Assembly: GCA_036494575.1 (NCBI GenBank)
Contig: DASXOE010000020.1
Location: 5,358 to 69,357 of the forward strand
Length of the DNA: 64,000 nucleotides
Reading direction: 5' to 3'
Source: DASZFV01 sp036494575
GTDB lineage: Bacteria > Myxococcota_A > Polyangia > Fen-1088
This document shows positions 52,101 through 60,400 of this stretch, one piece after another. A model generated the notes under the pieces. That model made no database searches and was not told the origin of the DNA. It saw nothing but the letters and a program-made list of their open reading frames with translations. Made by a program: the position numbers and the translations under genes. How positions within the stretch are numbered: the stretch's first letter is position 1; each line of letters opens with the position of its first letter.

Positions 52101-54874
52101 CCGCGCCGGGCGAGGTCGTCCTCACGCCCGAGGAGACGCAGGTCATGATGGCGCACGCCTTCGAGCGCTACTTCACGACGAGCGGCCTCTTCGGCACGCC
52201 GCAAAGCTGCCTCGCCATGGTCGACCGCCTGCGCGAGGCGGGCGTCGACGAGATCGCCTGCCTCATCGACTTCGGCGTGGCCGACGACGACGTCCTCGCG
52301 AGCCTCGTGCACCTCGACGATCTGCGCGCGCGGTGCAACAAGGAGAGCGCCGGGGCGATCGACGCGCCGGCCCCCGAGCACGGCATCGCCGCCGAGCTGC
52401 GCCGGCATCGGGTCACGCACCTGCAGTGCACGCCCTCGATGGCGCGCATGCTGCTGAGCGAGCCCGAGACGCGCGCCGCCCTGCCCTCGCTGCGCAAGGT
52501 CCTGCTGGGCGGCGAGGCCTTGCCGGAGGCGCTCGCGGCCGAGCTCCTGACCGTGCTCGCGCCCGACGCCGAGCTGCACAACATGTACGGCCCGACGGAG
52601 ACGACGGTTTGGTCGACGACGGCGCGCGTGCGCGCGGGCGCGCCGCTCACGATCGGCCGCCCCATCGCCAACACGCGCGTCCTCATCCTCGATCGTGACG
52701 GCCGGCCCGCGCCCATCGGCGTCGCGGGCGAGCTCCACATCGGCGGCGCGGGCGTCGTGCGCGGCTACCTCGGCCGTGAGGACCTGACGCGCGAGCGCTT
52801 CGTCCCCGACGCGTACGCGCGTGACGCGGACGCGCGCCTCTACAAAACCGGGGATCTCGCGCGCTGGCGCGCCGACGGGGAGATCGAGTTCCTGGGCCGG
52901 CTAGACCACCAGGTGAAGCTCAGCGGGTACCGCATCGAGCTCGGCGAGATCGAGGCGGCGCTCGGGCGCCATCCGGCGGTCAAGAACAGCGTCGTCGTCG
53001 CGCGCGAGGACACGCCAGGCGACAAGCGCCTCGTCGCCTACGTCGTCCCGCGCGACACCGCGAGCTCGCCCGAGGCCGCAGGCGGGAACGACGCCGTCAC
53101 GGGCTGGCAAGCCATTTGGAACGAGACCTACGCCGGCGGCGGCGCGCAAGCGCTCACGGCCGACGGAGACGGCCGGGCCGACCTCGAAGCCAAGCTCGAA
53201 GACGACATCGTCGGCTGGCGCAGCAGCTACACGGGCGAGCTCATCCCGGTCGCCGAGATGCGGGAGTGGCTCGAGCACACGGTGGCGCGCATCATGGCGC
53301 TGTCGCCGCGGCACGTGCTCGAGATCGGGTGCGGCACGGGCATGATCTTGTCGCGCGTCGCGCCCTCGTGCGCGCGCTACGTGGGGCTCGACTTCTCGCC
53401 CGCCGTGCTGACGCGCCTGCGCGCGCGCTTGGAGCGGCGCCCCCTGCCCCAGGTCGAGCTGCGCCAGGCGGCGGCACACGAGCTCGCCGCCATCCAGCCG
53501 GCGGGCTTCGACGTCGTCGTGCTGAACTCCGTCGCGCAGTACTTCCCCGACGTTCGCTACCTCATGAACGTGCTGCGGCTGGCGCTGGACGCACTCGCCC
53601 CGGGAGGCGCCGTGTTCGTGGGCGACGTGCGCAGCCTGCCGCTCTTCGAGGCGTTCGCGACGTCCGTCGAGCTCGCGCAGGCGCCCGACGCGCTCGACGT
53701 GGGCGAGCTCGCGACGCGCATCGAACGGCGGCGCCGCCACGACGGCGAGCTCGTGATCGATCCGGAGCTCTTCCACGCGCTCCGCTCCGAGCTACCCGAC
53801 CTCGCCGCCGTCGACGTCCAGCTCAAGCGCGGGCTCCACGCCAACGAGATGAGCCGCTTCCGCTACGACGTCGTGCTGCGCAAGCGCGGCGCCGTCGCCG
53901 TGCGCGACGAGGCCGCGGCGGCGGCCGCCTCTCGCGCCTCCGACGTCGCGGCGCCCGTGTCCGCGCAGACCTTCGCCGAGCTCGAGCGGCTCCTGGCCCA
54001 GGCCCCGGCCAACCTCGAGGTGCGCGACGTGCCGAACGCGCGCGTCGCGCGCGAGCTCGACGCGCTGGCGCGGCTCGCGCAGAAGCCCCGTCCCGCCACC
54101 GTCGCCGACCTGCGCGCGCGCCTCGACGGGGGCGGAGCCGCCGGCGTAGAGCCCGAGGCGCTGTGGACGCTGGCGCCGGACTACGACGTCGCCATCACCT
54201 GGTCGGCCAGCGGACCGCGGGCCTTCGACGCGCGCTTCCGGCGGCGCGACGCCGGCCCGCTGGCTCCGGTGGCGCCCGCCGACGGCGCGCCCCGCGCCCT
54301 GGCCAGGCCCTGGGAGAGCTACGCGCGCGGCCCCGAGCGGCGCGCGAGCGGCGGCGGCGAGCTCGTGTCGGACCTGCGCGCGCGGCTCAAGCAGACCTTG
54401 CCCCCCTACATGATTCCGAGCGCGTTCGTCGTACTCGACGCGCTGCCGCTCACGGCCAATGGGAAGGTCAACCGCAAGGCGCTCCCCGCGCCCGATCGCG
54501 ATCGTCACGAGGCTGCCGCCGCCTACGTCGCGCCCGCGAGCGAGCTCGAGCGCATCATCACGGAGGTCTGGCAGGCGCTGCTCGGGCTCGGCCAGGTGAG
54601 CACGCAGGACAATCTTTTCGATCTGGGCGCGAACTCGCTCCTCATGGTGCAGGCCAACGGCCGCCTCAAGACGGCGCTCGGGCGCGATCTCTCGCTCGTC
54701 GAGATGTTCCGCTTCCCCAGCATCGCCACGCTCGCGGCCCACCTGGCCGCCGCGGGGACGGGCGACGGCGCCAAGGCCGACGGGCGCTCGGAGGCGGCCG
54801 ATCGCGGGCAAGACCGCGGCCAGCAGCGCCGCGATGCCTTGTTGCGCCGTCGCCCGCCGCGCGAGCGCTCCTGA
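49145..54874 (+). CDS. NRPS C-A-T with monooxygenase and methyltransferase inside the A domain
   Basis: 1909 aa from ATG 49145. C: residues about 5-455, FHGVLDGG with His143 and Asp147. A, part 1: about 460-690 with TSGSTGRPKG (617-626) and FDISVLE (Asp661). Insert 1: about 704-1066, luciferase-like monooxygenase (MDFSLFYFAS, HNPIRVAEEWSVVDNLSGGR). A, part 2: resumes about 1080, with MYGPTETT, YKTGDLAR and GRLDHQVK. Insert 2: about 1320-1580, methyltransferase with EIGCGTG at 1393-1399 and NSVAQYFPDV, the NRPS N-MT type. A ends with NGKVNRK (Lys1774). T: Ser1831 (LGANSLL). My reading of the ten selectivity positions gives DILQLGMVWK, close to the published glycine code DILQLGLIWK. Monooxygenase insertion in an A domain for Gly occurs in MtaG of myxothiazol biosynthesis. 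Confidence 0.93.
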   Translation: MTSDRDERYPLSPVQAGMLFNRLSAPASGVDIEQMIAGLPEEVDAAALEQAWRLVVERHAVLRTSFSWGGPGAPEQRVAAAVEVPFALHDWRGVPSAEQDERLEAFLVDDRRRGFDLARAPLLRFALFRRGADDAQLVWTFFHGVLDGGSFVAIVNEAFDVYEALRRGEKPSAPAPLPYRAHIEWLEGELRAKAEAARAFWHARLEGFAAPNVLTAAGSDGAAPRGHGERAFRLSHGETARLRAFGEAAGLTLNTFVQGAWALVIAASTGEDDVVFGATRACRRSSVPGAEGMAGVFINTLPLRLAVDAAASAGDWLRVVRERHREVRAFEHTPLADVLAASDVPGDQSLFESIIVFNERLMEAVMQAQGGAWARRTFRWIEQTNFPITLFGYAEDELLLKLSYDRARLDDEAATRLTERLRAVLAALAANPEARIGDLPTVAPEERALVVERWNDTRVDVPRDRCVHELIEAQAAATPDAVAVVYRDARLTYRELDQRADALARTLQARGVGPDTLVGLFVDRSLEMVVGLLGILKAGGAYVPLDPEYPTERLAMMLEDSQARVIVTRTALRSALPPRADAEIVTVELAEASAPAAGAPTLHRAVAPHNLAYVIFTSGSTGRPKGVMIEHRNVINFFAGMDARIGADRGVWLAVTSISFDISVLELLWTLARGFEVVVHGDGDRRAAAEGSARSEPGDGRGRMDFSLFYFASAAGAAVGQRYRLLLEGTKFADAHGFSAVWTPERHFHEFGGIYPNPSVTGAALAVLTRNVQIRAGSVVLPLHNPIRVAEEWSVVDNLSGGRVGLSFASGWHANDFALMPESYADRKNVMIRGIETVRRLWRGESVPARSGTGAEIQVRVLPRAVQAEPPLWVTAAGSPDTFRFAGELGANVLTNMLGQSVADLTAKIAVYREARRAHGHAGPGQVSLMLHTFVGVDRDEVRAKVRDPFMAYLETSTDLIKKAKWEFPAFAQPGKDRAGAPAAPAAPGEVVLTPEETQVMMAHAFERYFTTSGLFGTPQSCLAMVDRLREAGVDEIACLIDFGVADDDVLASLVHLDDLRARCNKESAGAIDAPAPEHGIAAELRRHRVTHLQCTPSMARMLLSEPETRAALPSLRKVLLGGEALPEALAAELLTVLAPDAELHNMYGPTETTVWSTTARVRAGAPLTIGRPIANTRVLILDRDGRPAPIGVAGELHIGGAGVVRGYLGREDLTRERFVPDAYARDADARLYKTGDLARWRADGEIEFLGRLDHQVKLSGYRIELGEIEAALGRHPAVKNSVVVAREDTPGDKRLVAYVVPRDTASSPEAAGGNDAVTGWQAIWNETYAGGGAQALTADGDGRADLEAKLEDDIVGWRSSYTGELIPVAEMREWLEHTVARIMALSPRHVLEIGCGTGMILSRVAPSCARYVGLDFSPAVLTRLRARLERRPLPQVELRQAAAHELAAIQPAGFDVVVLNSVAQYFPDVRYLMNVLRLALDALAPGGAVFVGDVRSLPLFEAFATSVELAQAPDALDVGELATRIERRRRHDGELVIDPELFHALRSELPDLAAVDVQLKRGLHANEMSRFRYDVVLRKRGAVAVRDEAAAAAASRASDVAAPVSAQTFAELERLLAQAPANLEVRDVPNARVARELDALARLAQKPRPATVADLRARLDGGGAAGVEPEALWTLAPDYDVAITWSASGPRAFDARFRRRDAGPLAPVAPADGAPRALARPWESYARGPERRASGGGELVSDLRARLKQTLPPYMIPSAFVVLDALPLTANGKVNRKALPAPDRDRHEAAAAYVAPASELERIITEVWQALLGLGQVSTQDNLFDLGANSLLMVQANGRLKTALGRDLSLVEMFRFPSIATLAAHLAAAGTGDGAKADGRSEAADRGQDRGQQRRDALLRRRPPRERS

Positions 54875-54905
54875 TGCCCGCCGCGCGAGCGCCGCGGGGA
54901 TGCCG

Positions 54906-55805
54906 TCAGGGCGCGCCTGGCCCGAGGCCCGTCAGCTTCTCGCTGACATCCCACAGCCGCGCCGCGACAGCGGCGTCGAGCGAGCGCGGCGACGAGCGCG
55001 CCTCGGCTGAATCGCGGAAGTAGCGGCCGCTCACGCCCTCGAGCGTCGGCGAGGCCGCGACGAACAGGCTCGTCGCGGCGCCCTCCTTCGGCCCGGGCCT
55101 CCCCCGGCGCGTCAGGAAGCGCAGCGGGGCGGGCCGGCCCTCGAAGGCCACGAGCAGGTTCGTGCCGATGACGCCCGGGTGCAGGCAGTTCGCCGTCACG
55201 CCAGTGCCCGCGAGACGCCGCGCGAGCTCGAACGTGAACAGCATGTTGGCGTGCTTCGATTGATAGTAGGCGTCGAGGCGCTCGTAGGGCCTTTTCTCCC
55301 TCCCGAGATCGTCGAAGTCGAGGACGGCCATGCCCTCGACCTGCGAGGCGACGTTGACGATCCGCGCAGGCGCGCTCGCCTTCAAGGCGTCGAGCAAGAG
55401 GTTCGTCAGCAAGAACGGGGCGAGGTGATTGACGGCGAGCTGAGTCTCGAGTCCGTCGACGGTCGTCGAGCGCTTCGGCGTGATCACGGCCGCGTTGTTG
55501 ACGAGCACGTGCAGGTGGTCGTGGCGGGCGCGGACCTCGGCGGCGAGCCGGCGCACCTCCGCCTGCGACGACAGGTCGGCCACGAGGAGCTCGACGTCGC
55601 GGCGCCCCGTGCGCCGCCCGATCTCCGAGACGGCGTCGCGGCCGCGCGCCGCATCGCGCCCGGCCACGATCACCGTGGCGCCACGCTCGGCGAGGCCGAG
55701 CGCCGTCTCGCGCCCGATGCCGCTCGTGGCGCCCGTGACGAGGCAGATCCGTCCCGCCATCGAGGGCGCGGAAGCCGGGGCGCCCCCGGGAGAAGCGCCG
55801 CTCAT
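54906..55805 (-). CDS. SDR-family oxidoreductase (retinol-dehydrogenase-like)
   Basis: 299 aa from ATG 55803-55805, which overlaps the stop of the preceding hydrolase by four bases. NADP motif TGATSGIG; NNAAV; catalytic Tyr/Lys in YYQSKHANM, and PGVIGTNL afterwards. The arrangement is that of RDH/WWOX-like SDRs. As last gene of the minus-strand operon it may oxidise or reduce the metabolite made by the PKS-NRPS. A longer open frame upstream runs into the hydrolase gene and is not coding. Confidence 0.88.
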   Translation of the reverse strand: MSGASPGGAPASAPSMAGRICLVTGATSGIGRETALGLAERGATVIVAGRDAARGRDAVSEIGRRTGRRDVELLVADLSSQAEVRRLAAEVRARHDHLHVLVNNAAVITPKRSTTVDGLETQLAVNHLAPFLLTNLLLDALKASAPARIVNVASQVEGMAVLDFDDLGREKRPYERLDAYYQSKHANMLFTFELARRLAGTGVTANCLHPGVIGTNLLVAFEGRPAPLRFLTRRGRPGPKEGAATSLFVAASPTLEGVSGRYFRDSAEARSSPRSLDAAVAARLWDVSEKLTGLGPGAP

Positions 55806-56683
55806 GGCGCCGCCCGCGCGACGCGCGCCCCGCCAGCGACCAGCGTCGCGCGCGCCCAGGCGTCGATGGACGCGAAAAGCGCGTCTTGCTGGCTCCGCAG
55901 CGTGAGGGTGTGATCCGCGATGTTCATGAACTCGACTCGAACGCGCGGATGACCGCGCAGCGCCGGGAAGGTGTCGCCGAACTGTCCCGCGTAATTGTAG
56001 AACTCCGTCATACCGCCTCCCGTGAACACGAAGAAGAGCTCGGCGTCGCGCGCCAAGATTGCTTTCAGCTCCGCGAGGCAGATTTCCCGCGGCGGGAACT
56101 CGCGCACGAAGCCCACGCCTCCGGGGTTGTCGCCCGCAGGCGCCCCGCCAGCCTGCGCGCCGGCACGGGCCTTCCACCAGGAGAGCGGGCTCGCGGCGAC
56201 GCGGCGCCAGCTGCGCGCGCTCAGCAGGTGGCGTCCGTACTGGCGGACGTAGTAGCCGTTCGTGCGATAGGCGGCGCCGTCGATGAGCACGGCGCCCACG
56301 ACGCGCGCGTCCTCGTGCGCGAGACGCTGCGCGTTCTCCGCGCCCGCGCACAGGCCCATGGGAACGAACCGGTCGGCGATCCCAGACGCCGCGAGAAAGT
56401 CCATGGCCTCGATCCCCTCGGCGAGCATGCTCTGCTCGAGGCTCAGCTCGTCGCGGCGCGGCTCGCTCTCGCCAAGCCCCGAGTAATCGAAGCGCAACAC
56501 GGGCAGGCCGGCCGCCGCCAGCTGGCGCGCGAGCGTCACGTAGAAACGGTTGGGACCGACGCGGTGAAGCAGCCCCGCGTTGAGCAGAAGGACGGCGGGC
56601 CGCCCCGCGGCGCCGCCCGCTGGCTCGGTGAGAATGCCCGACAGCGACTTGGCGGCGCCGAAGGTGACGGGACGCTCCTTCAC
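55802..56683 (-). CDS. Alpha/beta hydrolase with Cys at the nucleophile position (GLCAG)
   Basis: 293 aa from GTG 56681-56683, whose last two bases start the stop codon of the preceding gene (GTGA). Alpha/beta fold features: VLLLNAGLLHRVGPNRFYV, LRFDYSGLGES, nucleophile elbow MGLCAGAENA and a C-terminal IADHTLT His loop. The elbow reads GLCAG instead of GxSxG, the same change as in exosortase-A-system hydrolase 1 (GLCDA-type). It could be a thiol hydrolase or acyltransferase. It pairs with the next upstream gene. Confidence 0.85.
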   Translation of the reverse strand: MKERPVTFGAAKSLSGILTEPAGGAAGRPAVLLLNAGLLHRVGPNRFYVTLARQLAAAGLPVLRFDYSGLGESEPRRDELSLEQSMLAEGIEAMDFLAASGIADRFVPMGLCAGAENAQRLAHEDARVVGAVLIDGAAYRTNGYYVRQYGRHLLSARSWRRVAASPLSWWKARAGAQAGGAPAGDNPGGVGFVREFPPREICLAELKAILARDAELFFVFTGGGMTEFYNYAGQFGDTFPALRGHPRVRVEFMNIADHTLTLRSQQDALFASIDAWARATLVAGGARVARAAP

Positions 56684-57477
56684 GACTCGCTCCTCGACAG
56701 CCACGCGGCGATGAGGTCCTGCGTCTGGCGCGCGCCCGCCGTGCCCTCGACGCGGTGTTGCTTCCACACCTCGGCCTCGGCGAGCACCTCGTGATCGACG
56801 CGCGCGCCCCGCGCCGCGAGCCTGGCGTCCAGGCGGTCCGCTCCTTCGAGCGCGGCGCGCTCGATGATGAGGGCCCGCGGCGCCGTGCGCGGCAGGTGGG
56901 CGAGGTCGACGGCGGCGATCGAGCGCCGCATCGCCTCGGTCACGCGGAACCCCAGGATCTCGTCGCCGCCGTCGGAGACCTGCGCGGGCGGAAGGCGGCG
57001 CCAGGTGGCGTAGGAGTCCCGCCAGGCGCGTTGAGCCGCGAAGCCCGCCTCGAGGTACTTCGCCCCCTCTGCGACCGGTTCCCAGAGCACGAGGCGGCCG
57101 ACGTCCTCGCGCCGCGCGGCCGCGAGCGCGGCGAGCGTCGCGCCGAAACGAAGCCCGAGCAGCGTGACGTGCGCGACGCCCTTGCCGCGCTTGGCCTCCT
57201 CGACGGCCGCGGCGACGTCACCGAGCCACACGTCGACGTCGCCGTGCTCGGTGGCGCCGGCCGAGTCGCCCGCCCCCGAGTAGTCGAACCTCAGCACGGA
57301 GAAGCCGTCCTTGGCGAGACGCACGGCCAGCTGGCGCAACACCCGGTGCGCGCGGATGGCCTCTTGCCACAGCGGCGCGCACACGACGAGCGCGCGCGAC
57401 GTGGCCGCGGCCCGCGGCGGCTCGTGCCAGACCCCGAACAGCGAGCGCGCTGGTTCGCCGAAGTAGAAAGCCGGCAC
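56680..57477 (-). CDS. Alpha/beta hydrolase with Arg at the nucleophile position (GLRFG)
   Basis: 265 aa, beginning 4 bases after the NRPS stop. ALVVCAPLWQEAIRAHRVLR is the oxyanion-side strand, LRFDYSGAGDS follows, and the elbow is LLGLRFGATLA with Arg where Ser is expected. It is like exosortase-A-system hydrolase 2 (GLRLG-type), which is thought not to be a normal serine hydrolase. With the GLCAG partner it may form a two-subunit enzyme, possibly for chain release or acyl transfer. That is inference. Confidence 0.83.
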   Translation of the reverse strand: MPAFYFGEPARSLFGVWHEPPRAAATSRALVVCAPLWQEAIRAHRVLRQLAVRLAKDGFSVLRFDYSGAGDSAGATEHGDVDVWLGDVAAAVEEAKRGKGVAHVTLLGLRFGATLAALAAARREDVGRLVLWEPVAEGAKYLEAGFAAQRAWRDSYATWRRLPPAQVSDGGDEILGFRVTEAMRRSIAAVDLAHLPRTAPRALIIERAALEGADRLDARLAARGARVDHEVLAEAEVWKQHRVEGTAGARQTQDLIAAWLSRSES

Positions 57478-57481
57478 GACC

Positions 57482-60400
57482 TCACTCCTTCGAGATCATG
57501 CGCTTGAGCGCTCCGAAGACCCCGCGCGCCTTGGGCGCATCGAGGCCGCGCGCCTGATCGCACTTGGCGGCGACCTGGGCGAGGTTCTGGAGAATGAGCT
57601 CGGCGACGCTGAGGCGCTTTTTCAACCGCTGCTCGATGTGGTGCACGACCTGCGTCGACAGCAGCGAGTGCCCGCCCAAATCGAAGAAGTTGTCGTAGAT
57701 CGACACGCGCGGCACCCCCAGCACCTGCTGCCAGATCTCGGCGATGGCCTGCTCGGTCGGCGTGCGCGGGGCCACGAAGCTGTCGACGACGCCGTCGACC
57801 GCGCCGGCTCCGGCGCCGCCTTGGACGGCGGCGGCCTGCGGCGCCGGCAGCGCCTTGCGATCGACCTTGCCGTTCGGCGTCAGCGGCAGCCGCTCGAGCG
57901 TGACGAAGGCGCTCGGGACCATCGGCTCCGGGAGCCGCTCGCGCAACATCCGGCGCAGGTCGGCGGCCGCGGGCACGGCGCCCGCGAGGTACGCGACGAG
58001 GCGCTGGTCGCCCGCCTGGCCTGATTCACCGGGCCGCGCGACGACGACCGCCTCCCGAGCGCCCGACACCTCGCGCAAGACGAGCTCGACCTCGCCGAGC
58101 TCGACGCGGTGGCCGCGGATCTTGACCTGGTGATCGAGGCGCCCGAGGAACTCGACGCGGCCGTCGCCGAGATAGCGGCAGAGATCGCCCGTGCGGTAGA
58201 GCCGGCCCGCTCCGAACGGGTTCTCCACGAACCGCTCGGCCGTGAGCTCCGGACGCCCCAGGTATCCGCGCGCGACGCCCGCGCCCCCGATGTACAGCTC
58301 CCCCGGGACCCCGATGGGCACCGGCTCGCGGTGGGCGTCGAGAATGTAGAGCGACGTGTTGGCGAGGGGCCGGCCGATCGGGATGGGTTGCGAGACGCCG
58401 CGCGACAGCGCGTCTCGATCGACCCGGAACGTCGTCGAATAGATCGTCGTCTCCGTCGGGCCGTACCCGTTGAAGAGGTCGCCCCCGAACGCTGCCAGCA
58501 GGTCGCGCGCGAGCGCGGGCGGCAGCGCCTCGCCGCCCAGAATCATGACCTCGAGCCCGCCGAGCGCCGCGCGGGCGGTGGCGTCGGCGACGAGCAGGCC
58601 CGCCATCGACGGCGTGCACTGAAAATGCGTCACGCCGTGGGCCGACACGGCGGCCGCGAAGGCGCGGGCCTTGTCGTCCTCCTCCGCCTGCACGATCACG
58701 GTGAAGCCGCGCGTGACCGTCCACAAGAGCTCGAGCACCGAGATGTCGAACGAGAGGCTCGTCACAGCGAGCCAGACGCCGGGCTTCTTGTGATCTGGCT
58801 TCGCGTGATCTGGCTTCGCGTGATCTGGCTTCGCGCCGAGCGCGGCGTCCATGCCGGCGAACAGGTTCGAGGCCTGGCGGTGCTCGAGCATCACGCCCTT
58901 GGGAGTGCCCGTCGAGCCGGACGTGTAGATGACGTAGGCGAGATTGTCGGGCCGCGCGCTCGCCTTCGCGTCGCCGTCGTCGTCCAACCGGCCATCGTCG
59001 CGGTGGCGCGCGATGGCGCTCGCCTCGGCGTCGAGGCAGAGGGCGCGCGCCGCGCCGAGCGGCAGCTCGGCCCCGATCGAGGAGACCGTCACGACGACGC
59101 CGACGCGCGAGTCGCCGATCATCTGCGCGAGCCGCGCCTTGGGGTAGGCGGGATCGAGCGGGAGGTACGCGCCGCCCGCCTTGAGGACCGCGAGGACGGC
59201 GACGACGATGTCCGGGCCGCGCGGCAGGCACACCCCGACGAGCCCGTCCGGCCCGACGCCGAGCTCGCGCAAGTGCCGCGCGAGGCGATTGGCGCGACGC
59301 TCGAGCTCGTCGTAGGTCAGCGCGTCTTCTCCCGTGCGCACGGCGACTTGCCCCGGCGTGCGCGCGGCCTGCCGCTCGAATTCGGCGTGAATGCAGCTCG
59401 GCGTCGTGGCCGTCGCCGTCTCGTTCCACTCCGTGAGCACCCGCCGGCGCTCCGCGTCCGTGATCACGGGGAGCCGCGAGAGCCGCTCGTCGGGATGCGC
59501 GACCCCGGCCGCGATGACGTGGGCGAAGTTGGCGATGAAGCGCGAGATCGTCTCCCCGTCGTAGAGGTCGGAGCTGTACGTGAAGTAGCCCACGAGACCG
59601 TCGCGGGCCTCCTCGAGCTGCGCGAGGAGGTCGAACATCGAGTCGCCGTGGGGCGCGTCGACGGACGTCACCGTCACGCCAGGCAGCGTGAGCGCCGTGT
59701 CCGGCGCCACGAGGTAGCCGATCATGATCTGGAAGAACGGGTTGTGGCTGGCGTCGCGCGCGGGGCGCAGCACCTCGACGATCTTCTCGAACGGCACGTC
59801 TTCGTGGGCCGCCGCGCCCGCGATGACCTCGCGCGCGCGCCCGAGCAGCTCGCGAAACGTGGGATCGCCCGCCAGGCTCACGCGCAGCACGACCGTCGCG
59901 GCGTAAAAACCGACCGACTCCTCGATCTCGGTGCGTCCGCGGTTGCCGAAGGGCGACCCGACGAGAACGTCGTCCTGTCCGGTGTAGCGCTGGAGGAGCA
60001 GCGCGAACGCCGCGAGCAACCCGGAGAACGAGGTGGTCTTCTCCTGGCGGCACAGCGCCGCGAGCGCCGCGGCGCCCTCGCGCGTCGCGAGGTGCGCGCG
60101 CAGCCGGTGGCCGCGTCCGCTCGGCGTCGCCGGCCGCGGCCGATCGGACGGCAGCTCGGCCGATGGCAGCTCGCCGCTCAGCCGCTCGCGCCAATAGCTC
60201 ACGAGGCGCTCGAGCTCCGGGCCCTGCAGCAATTCCTTTTGCCACAGCGCATAGTCGGCGTACTGGATCGCGACATTGGGCAGCGGCGAAGGCCGGCCGG
60301 CCGCGAAGGCCGCGTAGAGAGCCGACAGCTCGTTGAAGATGATCGAGATCGCGATGCCGTCGACGACGATGTGGCTCGCGTTGACGAGGAACACGTGGTC

